A stretch of DNA of 64,000 nt from Sialis fuliginosa (Eukaryota; Arthropoda; Insecta; Megaloptera; Sialidae): positions 2,110,501-2,174,500 of the forward strand of contig OY540819.1 in the NCBI GenBank assembly GCA_961205875.1, read 5' to 3'. The notes below the pieces were generated by a model that saw only the letters and a program-made list of their open reading frames with translations, was not told the origin of the DNA and searched no databases. Positions within the stretch are counted from its first letter, which is position 1; each line of letters starts with the position of its first letter. Positions 46,758 through 56,428 of this stretch are shown here, piece after piece. Both the position numbers and the translations under genes were made by a program.

Positions 46758-46979
46758 ACTACGACTCTTTTAATTCACCAAATATTTTTGCCGAGGGTAA
46801 ATATTTAATGCCTGATAATTGTATATTGTTATGTAGTAAAATAGTACTGAACAACTGAAATATTAATAATTTAGTGATTTAAAATTTCCAAAACTTATGA
46901 AAATCTCACGTATTCCTAATGATACATAATACATGAATAACAAGCTACTAAAAAACGTTTACACCATCACTTAAATAAA

Positions 46980-49900
46980 TTACTGAGCTTCGACTTGAGG
47001 CGGCGCAAGACGAAGTGTAATTTGAACCACGGTAAGTAGCGCCGTGCGTAAAATACCAGGCATGCTTGGTTTGTTTGCTGTGTTTTCAACAGTCACACGC
47101 AATTCTCTGAACATGTTTCTTGTGTAGGGATTGCGGTGCGATGTGTATCTTTGTAATAGAAACTGATAGTATATTATAGGTGTCAGTAAACTAGCTCGGC
47201 CACTGAAAACAAAAAACAAATTATTTTTAAATAAGAAATTAATACATTAAATAAAGTATTGAGGAATATTCGTTCTTCGTATTTTTTTTTATAGGGTCGT
47301 GCGGGGTAAATATGAAACACCAAAAAAATGGGGTGAAAGTGAAACAAGCTTGCAACTAAAAAACTAATTTGTTTGTAGGAGAATTATAAAAACTGACATC
47401 ATTAAAGGTTTGTTAAAGCGACCTGAAAATATGAATCGCCTTAATAAGTGATGTGTCACCCCTACAGATTTCCCTGTTAGTCGATGTCAAAACGTGTGAA
47501 TTAAATTTTAATTCTTTGCACATAACTTTCTGTATAGCTCAGATATTAATTAAAGTTACAATTTCGCATTGATATGCCACAAAGAAGATAAATAAAAGTT
47601 GCCTTTGTAGCTTTTCTTATAATATTTTTTCTTATAATATAATATTTTTTAATATAATATTTTCCATAAGAGGCCTATTTCACTTTTTCCCTTACCTGTT
47701 TCACTTTTTTTTTTTCGCATATTTTAAAAAAGTTACATTTATATAGGTGTTCCATATGTGCGTTACAAATCAAAATTATGTTTTTTTAAATACAATGTAT
47801 ATTTTTTTGATTGATAATCTTAAAGCATTTATTTTTTTTGGATATTTTGATATAAGCATATGTGGGATTTTACTGAGCGGTTTAGAAATTATGACTATTT
47901 TTATAAGAAAATTGACATATTTTCAACACCTTCCAGTTCCAGTCTGGAACTGTTAGGCTCCTGATGAGGACTTCTTGTGAAGTCGAAACACGTGTCGAGT
48001 GACATTATTTTATTGTGGTTAAGGTGTATATTTTTAGTTTAAGTTTTAGAATAACGTTTACGTCAAAACTTTGATGTAAATAACGTCTAGTGTTTAACGC
48101 CAGCCAGATACTGGGTGGGCAATTCAGAAACTTGACGTAACGTTTTCAGGGTGATCTAACTCAGAAACTAGAAGTCCGAATGGGATGATTTTGGTATCAT
48201 TCTAACCGGCGTATCCATTACCCACTGAGCCACCCTCTGCGGAAATGTGGTACGGGCAAAGTATTTAAATATTTCAATTATTAAACTAATGCTGTAGCCA
48301 GCATTGATATCAGTTTACTGCGCAAAGAGTGAGTTCGGTTCAAATGAAGTTTTTACATTTAATTACAGTAATAATCAAAATGAAAAAAAATCTAGTTATA
48401 GTTTAAAATTGGCTGATTCTTTTCGTTTTTGATTTATTCTGATTGAAACAAAAAAAGCGAGCCGGTTGTTACATGTTTCGCAGCACACCCCTGCGTAGGA
48501 CACCCTGTATATAAACATATTAATATATTCATACCTGAACAATAAAATAACTGTAAACGGCATCAACACAATTTCTGTAAAACTGACCAAACGAAGGATA
48601 TTTCTTGATTGGAATTCCACAAAAGATATGAGAAGTCGAGCGAACCACATAGAATTCTGTCCCAACGTCTGTAAAATTAAGTTGAATATTGAATATAAAT
48701 TGAAATTTTAACGGGACACCCCCTTAATCTGTTCTTTGTGACCAAAAAATAAGCTAGCCGCAAACTCAGCGTTGACATTTAATATTTAGGCTACTGGGGG
48801 CTCTGCCTCTGGGTGCTTTGCACCCCAACCCCGATATTTATCGGGTCAAAGAGACCTTTTATAGCTAAGAAATGAAACCTACAAAGTTAACTGGAAGAAG
48901 TATGAAGTAAGGTATATAAAGACAAGGTAGTCTCATCAACTCTATGAGCAATCAGCGTTGGTGCGGGAATTGACGTCATTACGAAGACATATTCAAATGT
49001 TAGAAATGTATAATAATAATAATAATTTAAAAAAAAATCCTTTATTTATTCTTGTTTTCATATTTTTTGATATTATATACAATCAAAGAAATACAAATTT
49101 GACATTGCAAAATCTTAAAAAGCTGTCAGAATCACAGAACGTATTTCCAATTTAAGAATGGTAAAAAATAACACTTCTCGAATAGACCAAATTGTCTGTG
49201 ATAGTTTTTTTATGATTTTGCAATGTCGAATTTGTACTTCTTTGATTGTGTGCGTTGTTAAAATATCAAAAATACGAAAACAAGGATTTTTTTGTAATTG
49301 ACATTCTATTATACATTTCTAACATTTGAATATGTCTTCGCAGTGATGTCAATTCCCGCGTCAATGCTGATGAGACTACCGTGTTTTTATATACCTTATA
49401 TGAAGTAACATAACAAAAAAACCAATATCGGTTCGGTAGGAACAAAGTGTATAAAAGTAACGTTGCCGGACAGATATATATAAATAAATATACAACACGT
49501 TTATATTATAGTGTATGAACTTTAAATTTAACGTGTATTTTAAATAGCAATTTTCATGTTTTTCTGAAAATACTACTTTTCTATCAATTTTTTCTTGTAT
49601 ATTATGAAATTTTTTAAAGAAGACTAGCTTTTTTTTATTAATTTGTAATTTTCGTCTCCACTGAAAATCGATTTTTTTAGGAATTTAACAAATTTTTAAG
49701 TTTAATCGATTTTTTACAGACAGTGTTTATAAATTATTTAAAAAAAGGACTATAGTCTTCTTTAAAAATTTTTCAGCTACCAAAAACGTCATAATATACA
49801 GGAAAAAACGGAAAAAATTGATAGAAAAGTAGTATTTTCAGAAAAACATGAAAACCAGGGTGTCCACTGGTTTTTGGAAATAAAATTCCCTGACTTTTCC

Positions 49901-52900
49901 CTGAACATAGATTCAAAATTCCCTGACTCGGGGAGACCCTGGGGCAAGAATGTGCAGAAATAAAATTTGAAGATCTTTTTTTTTTGGTCATACTTGAAAT
50001 TTTTACACTTGTTACTTACTTTCAATTCAATGACCTTTTTCTTTTTGTTGCTCGTCAACTTAAATTTATACACTTTTTTCCCTGACTTTCTAAAAAAAAT
50101 TAATAAATTCCCTGACTTTTCAGAATTTTAAATAAATTCCCTGACTTTCCCTGACCACTTTAGGTTTCCTTGACTTTCCAGAAAGTGGACACCCTGGAAA
50201 ATTTTATTTAACAGGTTGGCTGCCATGGCGGTCGTATACGACCGCTGTATAATATATATATATAAATTTTTGTCGATTTTGATAAATTAAAAAAAAAAAA
50301 CAATAGAACTAATTGAGAATACGATTTTAATAATTATTTTCTACTTGGCATCTAAGACATTTTTTGTGATTTATTCTTGGCAGTCAACCTGTGCATTGGG
50401 CACAGAGCTGTGCGGTACTCGAGTACAAGTACTCGAGTACTGTACTCTAAGTACTTTTAGTGTACTCGGTACTCAGTCCACGAGTACTTTACTTTTAATG
50501 TACTTGTACTTGTACTGAACCCATTTTAAACGACGAAAAAGTACTCGAGTACATTTCCGTGTACTCGAGTACATTTTGATGTACTCAAGTACATTTGTGT
50601 ACTCGAGTACATTTTCGTGTACTCGAGTACATTTCCGTGTACTCGAGTACATTGAACTACACATTAAGTACAATTTTATGCGAGTTCAGATTTGCACAAA
50701 ACATATTAGTTATTCACTGCCTTGGCGCCAAATAAGTCGGTTCCATAGCCGAGTTTGAATTTTAATTCAAATGTTAACATTTTTATTTATTTTTTTTAAG
50801 TAATCTTACAAGTATATCAATAGTGTAGGTATGTCGTATGAGCTAGAGCTAATAGTGAGTGATTTCAGCAGATATTTATGTATATGTAGGTACCTAATAT
50901 TCATATGCGTTATGCATACTTATGTGTTATGTCCATAATTACAATTAAGTCTAAATATATACTTATATAAATATATATTTTTTTCATTTGCGACAATTGT
51001 AAACAATGTTCGTCGCCATGCTCTCACATACGAGAATTTTGAAAATTTCGTCATTCTTAAAGCAAATAAAATAGGATTATAAACAATTTAGTGTTTTATT
51101 ATAAGCACAACCCTTAGTTAGGTCCCTTAGCCACCCCACTCCCTCATCATTCAATATTGAAAATGTACTCGGTACTCTGTACTTGTACTCTGTACTCGAG
51201 TACTTCTAATTGTGTACTTGTACTTGGTACTCGAGTACATTTTAGACAGTGTACTTGTACTCGGTACTCGAGTACTTTTTGTTTGTACTTGGAACAGCTC
51301 TGATTGGGCATAGCCTAAATATTAATTATCATCGCTAAGTTTGCGGCTACCTTATTTTTTTAACACAAAGAACAGATTGAGGGGGTGTCCCGTTAATATT
51401 TAAATTTGTATACAATTAAAATAATAATTTCCGTTTGAGTAAACCAAAATATTTTATAATACTATACTCACATCTAATAACGTCAATGAATAACTAGCCG
51501 AATGTAAAATTGCAAACAGCAAGACCGGCACCAAAACCACTAAATATGTATTAAGGAATGTATTTGCATATCATCATGGAGTACGTTTATTCCGGTTTTA
51601 CTGTAACCAGTGTAGTAAATCCGGGTTTAAAAATGCGTGTAGATGACGCATTACACCCGACATAACTAATCAGGGGTTAGTTTTTCTATTCCTCTTAACC
51701 TACAGGCCAGTAGTGTTGCGTGAGCTGTATTCAGGTGAGGCCATGCGAATCGCTATCATAGATCGAACATATTCGGGTTTTGTCGTGTCTTCCGAAAGGA
51801 ATATGTTGAACGTGTCTGACATAAACATAAACCGTCACTGGACTCACATGAATATAGCTACAGGCATAGCATAACTAAACCGGAATAAAGACGCGTGTAG
51901 ACTGCATGGACATAGTTATATCTATTTAGCCAACCCCAAAAAATATAAGTATCTACGGAGTATAGGAAATCTATTGTATGCAGTTCGCAATAACATTTGA
52001 AAAAGCGTCGCCAGTTAAAATACCCGAGACGAAAAGATGGAAAACAAAAAAAAGCATAATTCGTGAGATGTAGACGGGACAAAGTATTTTTGGGATTTCT
52101 TATTGGTACGCTATTGAACTTATAGCATGCTTTTATTCCAGCTGGCATTACTTATTCTCGTATGTGTAAACAGCATCGCTTAAAACGGTTTAACTACATA
52201 GGTTACAGTAAAACCGGAATAACAGCGCTGTGTAAATGTACTCATAATATAACTGAAGCGATAACTCAATGTTATAAACGTGTCACTTGAGATAGCTTAT
52301 ATTCGGATATCGCACTTCCTTATCTAACGAGCTCTGATTGTCTTACAGCGTTAACGCTTAGATTAGGAATGACTATGGATACATAACAACCAATGCTAGT
52401 CCGTATATGAAACTGTTACCAAAATTTGTCGGCGGCTATCTTTTTTTAATTGTCAAAATCGCATAGTATTCCATAGGCTTCAGTTGAAAAATTATAATAT
52501 GCAAATATGCTTTAAATTACTATTGAATTTAGTATGTATAAGAGATGATAGTTCCAAATAGATATTTCTCTGTTAATCAATTATCACTGAAATAGTTTTA
52601 AACTCAATATAAAACATTTATTATTAACTAATTTTATAATTCAAAACAATTGATATTTATTTTAAAATCTGAATGATACGTCAATGATCCGTGGAGCGAT
52701 TTTTCGTGGTGCGATATGGTTACAACGTTAGGAAATGTGTTATTTATCCTTTATTTTTCCTTGTCTAAGGCGTTGTTAAGGTATTTCTCGGAAAAATTAA
52801 GTTTCAAGAGTAAGCTCAAATTTTGTAAAAAATTAAAAAAAGGTTATTATAAGCTTCATTCAAAATTTAAAAATGATTGACCATCAGTGAGCGAAGATAT

Positions 52901-54016
52901 CGTCAAAATAAAATAAAAAATTTAACATTGCGAGTATAGGGATTACGATATTTATATACTATCTCTTTATGGTTACTTCTATCTCACTTCCTTACACGCT
53001 TAAAAAATTACATTCTTTAAATTTCTGGTACAATTCACCACAAATTCCATGAATCAACCAATCAAAGCTCGTTGTTCAGGTCAGTCGTGAATGTGACCAT
53101 TGACAATTTTTGACTTCCCCCCTTAAAATAATTCCCCCTAAATAAATAACAATAAAAATTTTGATTAGTAGTGTATCTACAATAAAAAAATCATTTTATA
53201 TTTTTATTTGACAGAATTATTTAAAAACGGAAATTGAATTCCTGTTTTTAAACTATATTAACCCCCTTTCGCCCCAATAGATTGCCCTAACCACATATAC
53301 TATTAATTATTTATTAGAACATCAACATTCTGAATAACTATATATATATGCAATTTTAAGCATGAAAATTTCCAGTTTAACCTAACTTTTTAGGACGTAA
53401 TCTACTTTTTCACCGAAAATATGCTAACACTGTACAAATACACATTATTTCGTCGTATTTTATAATTCTGTTTGGTTCTATCTGACATTTCGTAATTCGA
53501 TTGATTTCTGTGACAGAGATTGAGTCCACGTTTCTATCTAAAATAACCCCACTTTAATTTATAAAAGGATACAAGTAGCTGGTGAAACATATAAGAAGAT
53601 TAAAGAATACAGAAGATAGTGACAACTATCTTCTACTAATAGTTGTGATAAAAATTCTCTTGTAAATTGCACTCGTGGTAATCTTTGATGAAGACGTAAT
53701 GCGCTAATAGCTGCGTTCGCTAGAAGGACTTTGTAGTACGAATTGTATGCATTTCTGAAATTATAAAATAAGAAACAATGAATTTGATATTGTTAGTATT
53801 ATAACTAATACCAAGGACAATATACAAAAACCAGTTTTTAAACACTTACCCAAATATTGGTACTAGGTAAGCCAGCCCAAATAAAATTGTAATTGTTCTT
53901 ATGCTCCATAATGCTACATCTATTTTATATGCTAAGCAATGTTGTTTTAATGCCTCTATTCCTTTTGGAGTTTGTTGAGTATTGCTATTCGGAGTTTCTG
54001 AATTATTATCACTCAT
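46980..54016 (-). CDS. TMEM33: TMEM33/Kr-h2 family ER membrane protein, five exons, 257 aa
   Basis: Minus-strand exons are 54016-53850, 53754-53573, 51539-51472, 48668-48535 and 47202-46980. All introns are GT-AG and phases are consistent (2, 1, 0, 2). TMEM33 (Kr-h2 in flies, Pom33 in yeast) is a multi-pass protein of the ER and nuclear envelope. Hydrophobic segments lie at about residues 34-54, 100-132, 170-183 and 186-200. Family blocks visible in order are LLANAAISALRLHQRLPRVQ and VEDSCHYLLYSLIF. They are followed by VPVLLFAILHSASYS, LRLVSFTEIVLMPFTVILLF, and finally RNPYTRNMFRELRVTVEN with a closing RLAPP. Length matches the animal family (about 250). The second-exon donor is T-GTATCC; reading past it would add CIL and a stop, whereas splicing restores the family's SP-T-x-x-x-PVLLF run. 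The introns carry many transposons, but every exon is intact. Confidence 0.92.
47955..48004 (+). ncRNA. Hammerhead-ribozyme-like core (Penelope/retrozyme type)
   Basis: CTGATGA (47961-47967) is followed by a six-pair stem GACTTC/GAAGTC with loop TTGT, then GAAAC (47985-47989), then ACACGTGTC. This order and these invariant bases are those of a type I hammerhead with a very short, palindromic helix III, as reported for Penelope-like elements. A weak helix I is possible (CTC/GAG, then TGT/ACA across an internal loop), placing cleavage after the C at 47996. One extra G (47968) lies between the core and stem II, which may reduce activity. It lies in the fourth TMEM33 intron, antisense to that gene. 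Confidence 0.55.
48895..49425. repeat. Palindromic repeat in a TMEM33 intron
   Basis: AAGGTATATAAAGACAAGGT and GGAATTGACGTCATTACGAA at the left are inverted near 49340-49420. The two arms meet around 49160. No gene. An adjacent palindrome covers about 49540-49850. Confidence 0.65.
49856..50196. mobile_element. hAT-type MITE with CAGGGTGTCCACT ends
   Basis: A perfect 13-bp inverted end CAGGGTGTCCACT/AGTGGACACCCTG. Subterminal TTCCCTGACTTT repeats occur at least six times. It interrupts the AACATGAAAATTGCTATTT context seen intact and inverted near 49545. Flanking octamers are degraded. Confidence 0.75.
50403..51302. mobile_element. hAT-type element with GTACTCGAGTAC arrays, 900 bp
   Basis: Left end CAGAGCTGTGCGGTACTC, right end TACTTGGAACAGCTCTG, with a perfect 8-bp duplication ATTGGGCA. 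The left subterminal region (50536-50651) has a tandem of about 22-bp units, most containing the 12-bp palindrome GTACTCGAGTAC. The right end has more dispersed copies. It inserted into the repeat that continues at 51307. No transposase. Confidence 0.87.
51579..52243. mobile_element. Inverted-repeat element next to TMEM33 exon 3
   Basis: GAGTACGTTTATTCCGGTTT ... TACTGTAACC at the left and GGTTACAGTAAAACCGGAAT ... GTACTC at the right are inverted. It starts 40 bp upstream of exon 3 and contains the third copy of the short MITE (51723-51859). The 96-codon ORF inside has no homology I recognise. Confidence 0.6.
51723..51859. mobile_element. Short MITE with AGCTGTATTCAGGTGAG ends, copy 3
   Basis: 137 bp, same ends as 43603-43758 with an internal deletion of about 19 bp. 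It is in the same orientation as copy 1. Confidence 0.65.
52355..52770. mobile_element. Dispersed inverted-repeat element (partner at 41434-41745)
   Basis: Contains AACAACCAATGCTAGTCCGT and TATCCTTTATTTTTCCTTGT, inverted relative to 41434-41745. It lies in the second TMEM33 intron. Confidence 0.55.
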
Positions 54017-54699
54017 TTTAATAAATTAGATCCTTTACGTATTTCCAAAAATATCGAATACAGTAAACCACTATACTTTCTCTTTGATTTTCTTTATTTA
54101 ACCTATTTATCACTTGAGTTATAATACGATAATATTGTCGTTTTAATTTATGATTTAAAAATCACAGTAGGTAGCACAAATGTCAATTGATATAACTCTA
54201 CTTTAGATTCAACTACAAGTGATGAATTGACATTGTTAAATATTATAACCGGAATAATATATTAAAAAGAGATACGTCATTGTATGTGGTACGTCACTAT
54301 AGTTTTATTAAAGACACGTCATCAGAAAAAGAGAAAACATATTATCTCTTTCGATAAAATGTTGAAAAATCATTGACAAACAATGTATATTTTAATTTTA
54401 TTTAGGTATATTTTAAGATATTGTTATACCTAAAAAATATAAAAATCAAACAATTAGGTAGGAGGTATGTCGATAGCATAGGGGCCGACTTTTCATTTTA
54501 CCCGTTGCAACTGGTACAGTGGGTCAAAAAATAATGTTTTCCCAAAAATAAATAAAATTTTGTATTAGTTATACAATTTGATGTTTATATTAATTAGAAA
54601 CTTTTTTTAACCTCATGTATGTCCAGTGGCGTAGCTAGGGGTTGGAAAAACCGGCCTAAGGGGAAGGCAAAATGGGTCCGCGACATGAAAATTGAAAGA

Positions 54700-55590
54700 G
54701 GGCACAAAAATAAATTTTAGGAGAGCCAAAATCATGGTCACATTTTAAAATCGTGTGTAAGGAGGAGGGGTAACATCTCAAAATATTTATTTTTCAAAAT
54801 ATCTACGGCACACGTGAACATTTTATAGAATCTTTTGCTTCCTCGCAATATCGAAGATACGAGAAGCTTTGTGATCGTTTTAAAATGAGAAAAAAATTGT
54901 TCTCCGATTTCAAAATTTTAAATTGATCTTTCCGTTTCAGGTCATGACATACTTTTCCTTCCGTCTGTCTGTCCATCCGTCTGTGTGTCTGTCCCCTGAA
55001 TCCTTGGCACACGCATAACTCATAAACCACTGAAACGATATTAATGAAACTTGGCTGGATGGTTGGGTCTGGTTTGAGGACGATCCCATTTCAAAATCAT
55101 CAAAACCGTGTGTAAGGGGGGGGGGGGGGTGATATCCCAAAATATTTATTTTTCAAGATATCTCAAGAACGACACATGTTAGGCGAAAATTTTATAGAAT
55201 ATTTTTTGTAGACCATTTAATTTTCTATAACATAAAAAAATAAGGTTGGTTGTAAAATATTCACTTACAAAGATTTATCTCAATTTGTTTTAAAAAATCG
55301 TGTTTTGTTTTTTTAAATTGATATTAAATGTCATTTTGACGTTTGCATTTTAGATTTATATTGAAATTACCAAAAAATTAAAAATATACGAAAATTAAAA
55401 ATATACAGGTGCGTCTTAAGAAAAATTTCGAACTAATATTTTTTTTGTAAAATTGTATAAAAATTAAATGGTTAACCAATATCAGGCAATTTATCTAAAC
55501 ACTTTATCAGTTTTTATTTAAATTATTCAATAATTAACTACCTTTGGTGAATTTAGCACGTGGAAGCACTTGGCAGATATTTTTTATATT
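54700..55590 (-). repeat. Diverged copies of the GCTTCCTCG repeat
   Basis: 54838-55590 is a minus-strand copy (GCTTCCTCGCAATATCGAAG ... AGCACGTGGAAGCAC). It keeps the simple-repeat and TTTCAAGATATCTCAAGAAC blocks. A partial duplicate lies at 54740-54830. It follows a CAGTGGCGTAGCTAGG motif at 54625 that looks like an isolated hAT end. It lies upstream of the TMEM33 start. Confidence 0.6.
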
Positions 55591-55817
55591 ATATTGTTTT
55601 GTTTTTATTATAGGTTGTTGTCAACGTTTCTGAAACCCTTCTGAAGAAAACTTCAACAATAGCCCAAAAATTTAGTTTATATGAACAACGGCCACAAAAG
55701 CCTACAGAAGATAATTTGAAGAAAAAAAATTGAATAAAAATAATCTAACCTTACTTACCTTTAACTTTTACCTAAAATTTAAATAAACAGTTTTGGATCC
55801 AATACCTACCTGCTACA

Positions 55818-56066
55818 CAGTGGCGTACCGTAGGTTACAGCCGCCCGGGGCAGATGGCAAACTTGCCCCCTCCCCCTTGCACTATATGTTAAATATACAA
55901 AAATTTAAGATCTATGGCAATCCACAATTTTGCGCCTGTCTAGTAATTTTGATGACCTTTTTTTTTTTTTTTTTGATTGCAACCTCAAATTTTCCGCCCT
56001 TAACAAACTGCCGCCCGAGGCAAATGCCCCCTTTGCCCCCCCCCCCCCCCACCTAGGTCGCTACTG
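55818..56066. mobile_element. hAT-type MITE, 249 bp, CAGTGGCGTACC ends
   Basis: Left end CAGTGGCGTACCGTAGG, right end CCTAGGTCGCTACTG, flanked by CTGCTACA and CTGCTACC, an 8-bp duplication with one mismatch. Internal GCCGCCCGGGGCA/GCCGCCCGAGGCA and long C tracts. Proline-rich ORFs here are C-tract artefacts. Confidence 0.78.
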
Positions 56067-56428
56067 CTGCTACCTCCCAAGTACTGGCGCCCTGGTACGA
56101 TGTACCCCCGCATTAGACGCCCCTGTTTACAATTGCATATAAAATATGCACTTATTGAATAAAATGATTTATCTATCAATATTATGTAAGTTAGCAAAGT
56201 TTCTATTCAAAACTAATCAAAACAGTATAATCACAAATATTTCAGAAAATATAATTATCAGTTCAATTGATAAGTAGCAAAGTTGTTATATTAATTATAT
56301 TAATTATATTATATTAATGTGTATTATTGAAATTTAATAGTAATAAAAAGTGTTTTTATTTAATCTGAATATTTAAGAAAGGCTTGGATTGATATTTTTA
56401 ATAAGAAAAATTAAAATTTGATTCCAAT

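Noticed and set aside
47747..47956. 69-codon ORF immediately upstream of the hammerhead-like core
   Set aside because: It resembles no Penelope domain and is AT-driven; not taken as part of a coding element.
51858..52148. 96-codon minus-strand ORF between TMEM33 exons
   Set aside because: It lies wholly within an inverted-repeat element; no motif and no splice connection to TMEM33.
55930..56197. Overlapping proline- or glycine-rich ORFs on both strands
   Set aside because: They are generated by C-homopolymer tracts of the hAT MITE at 55818-56066.
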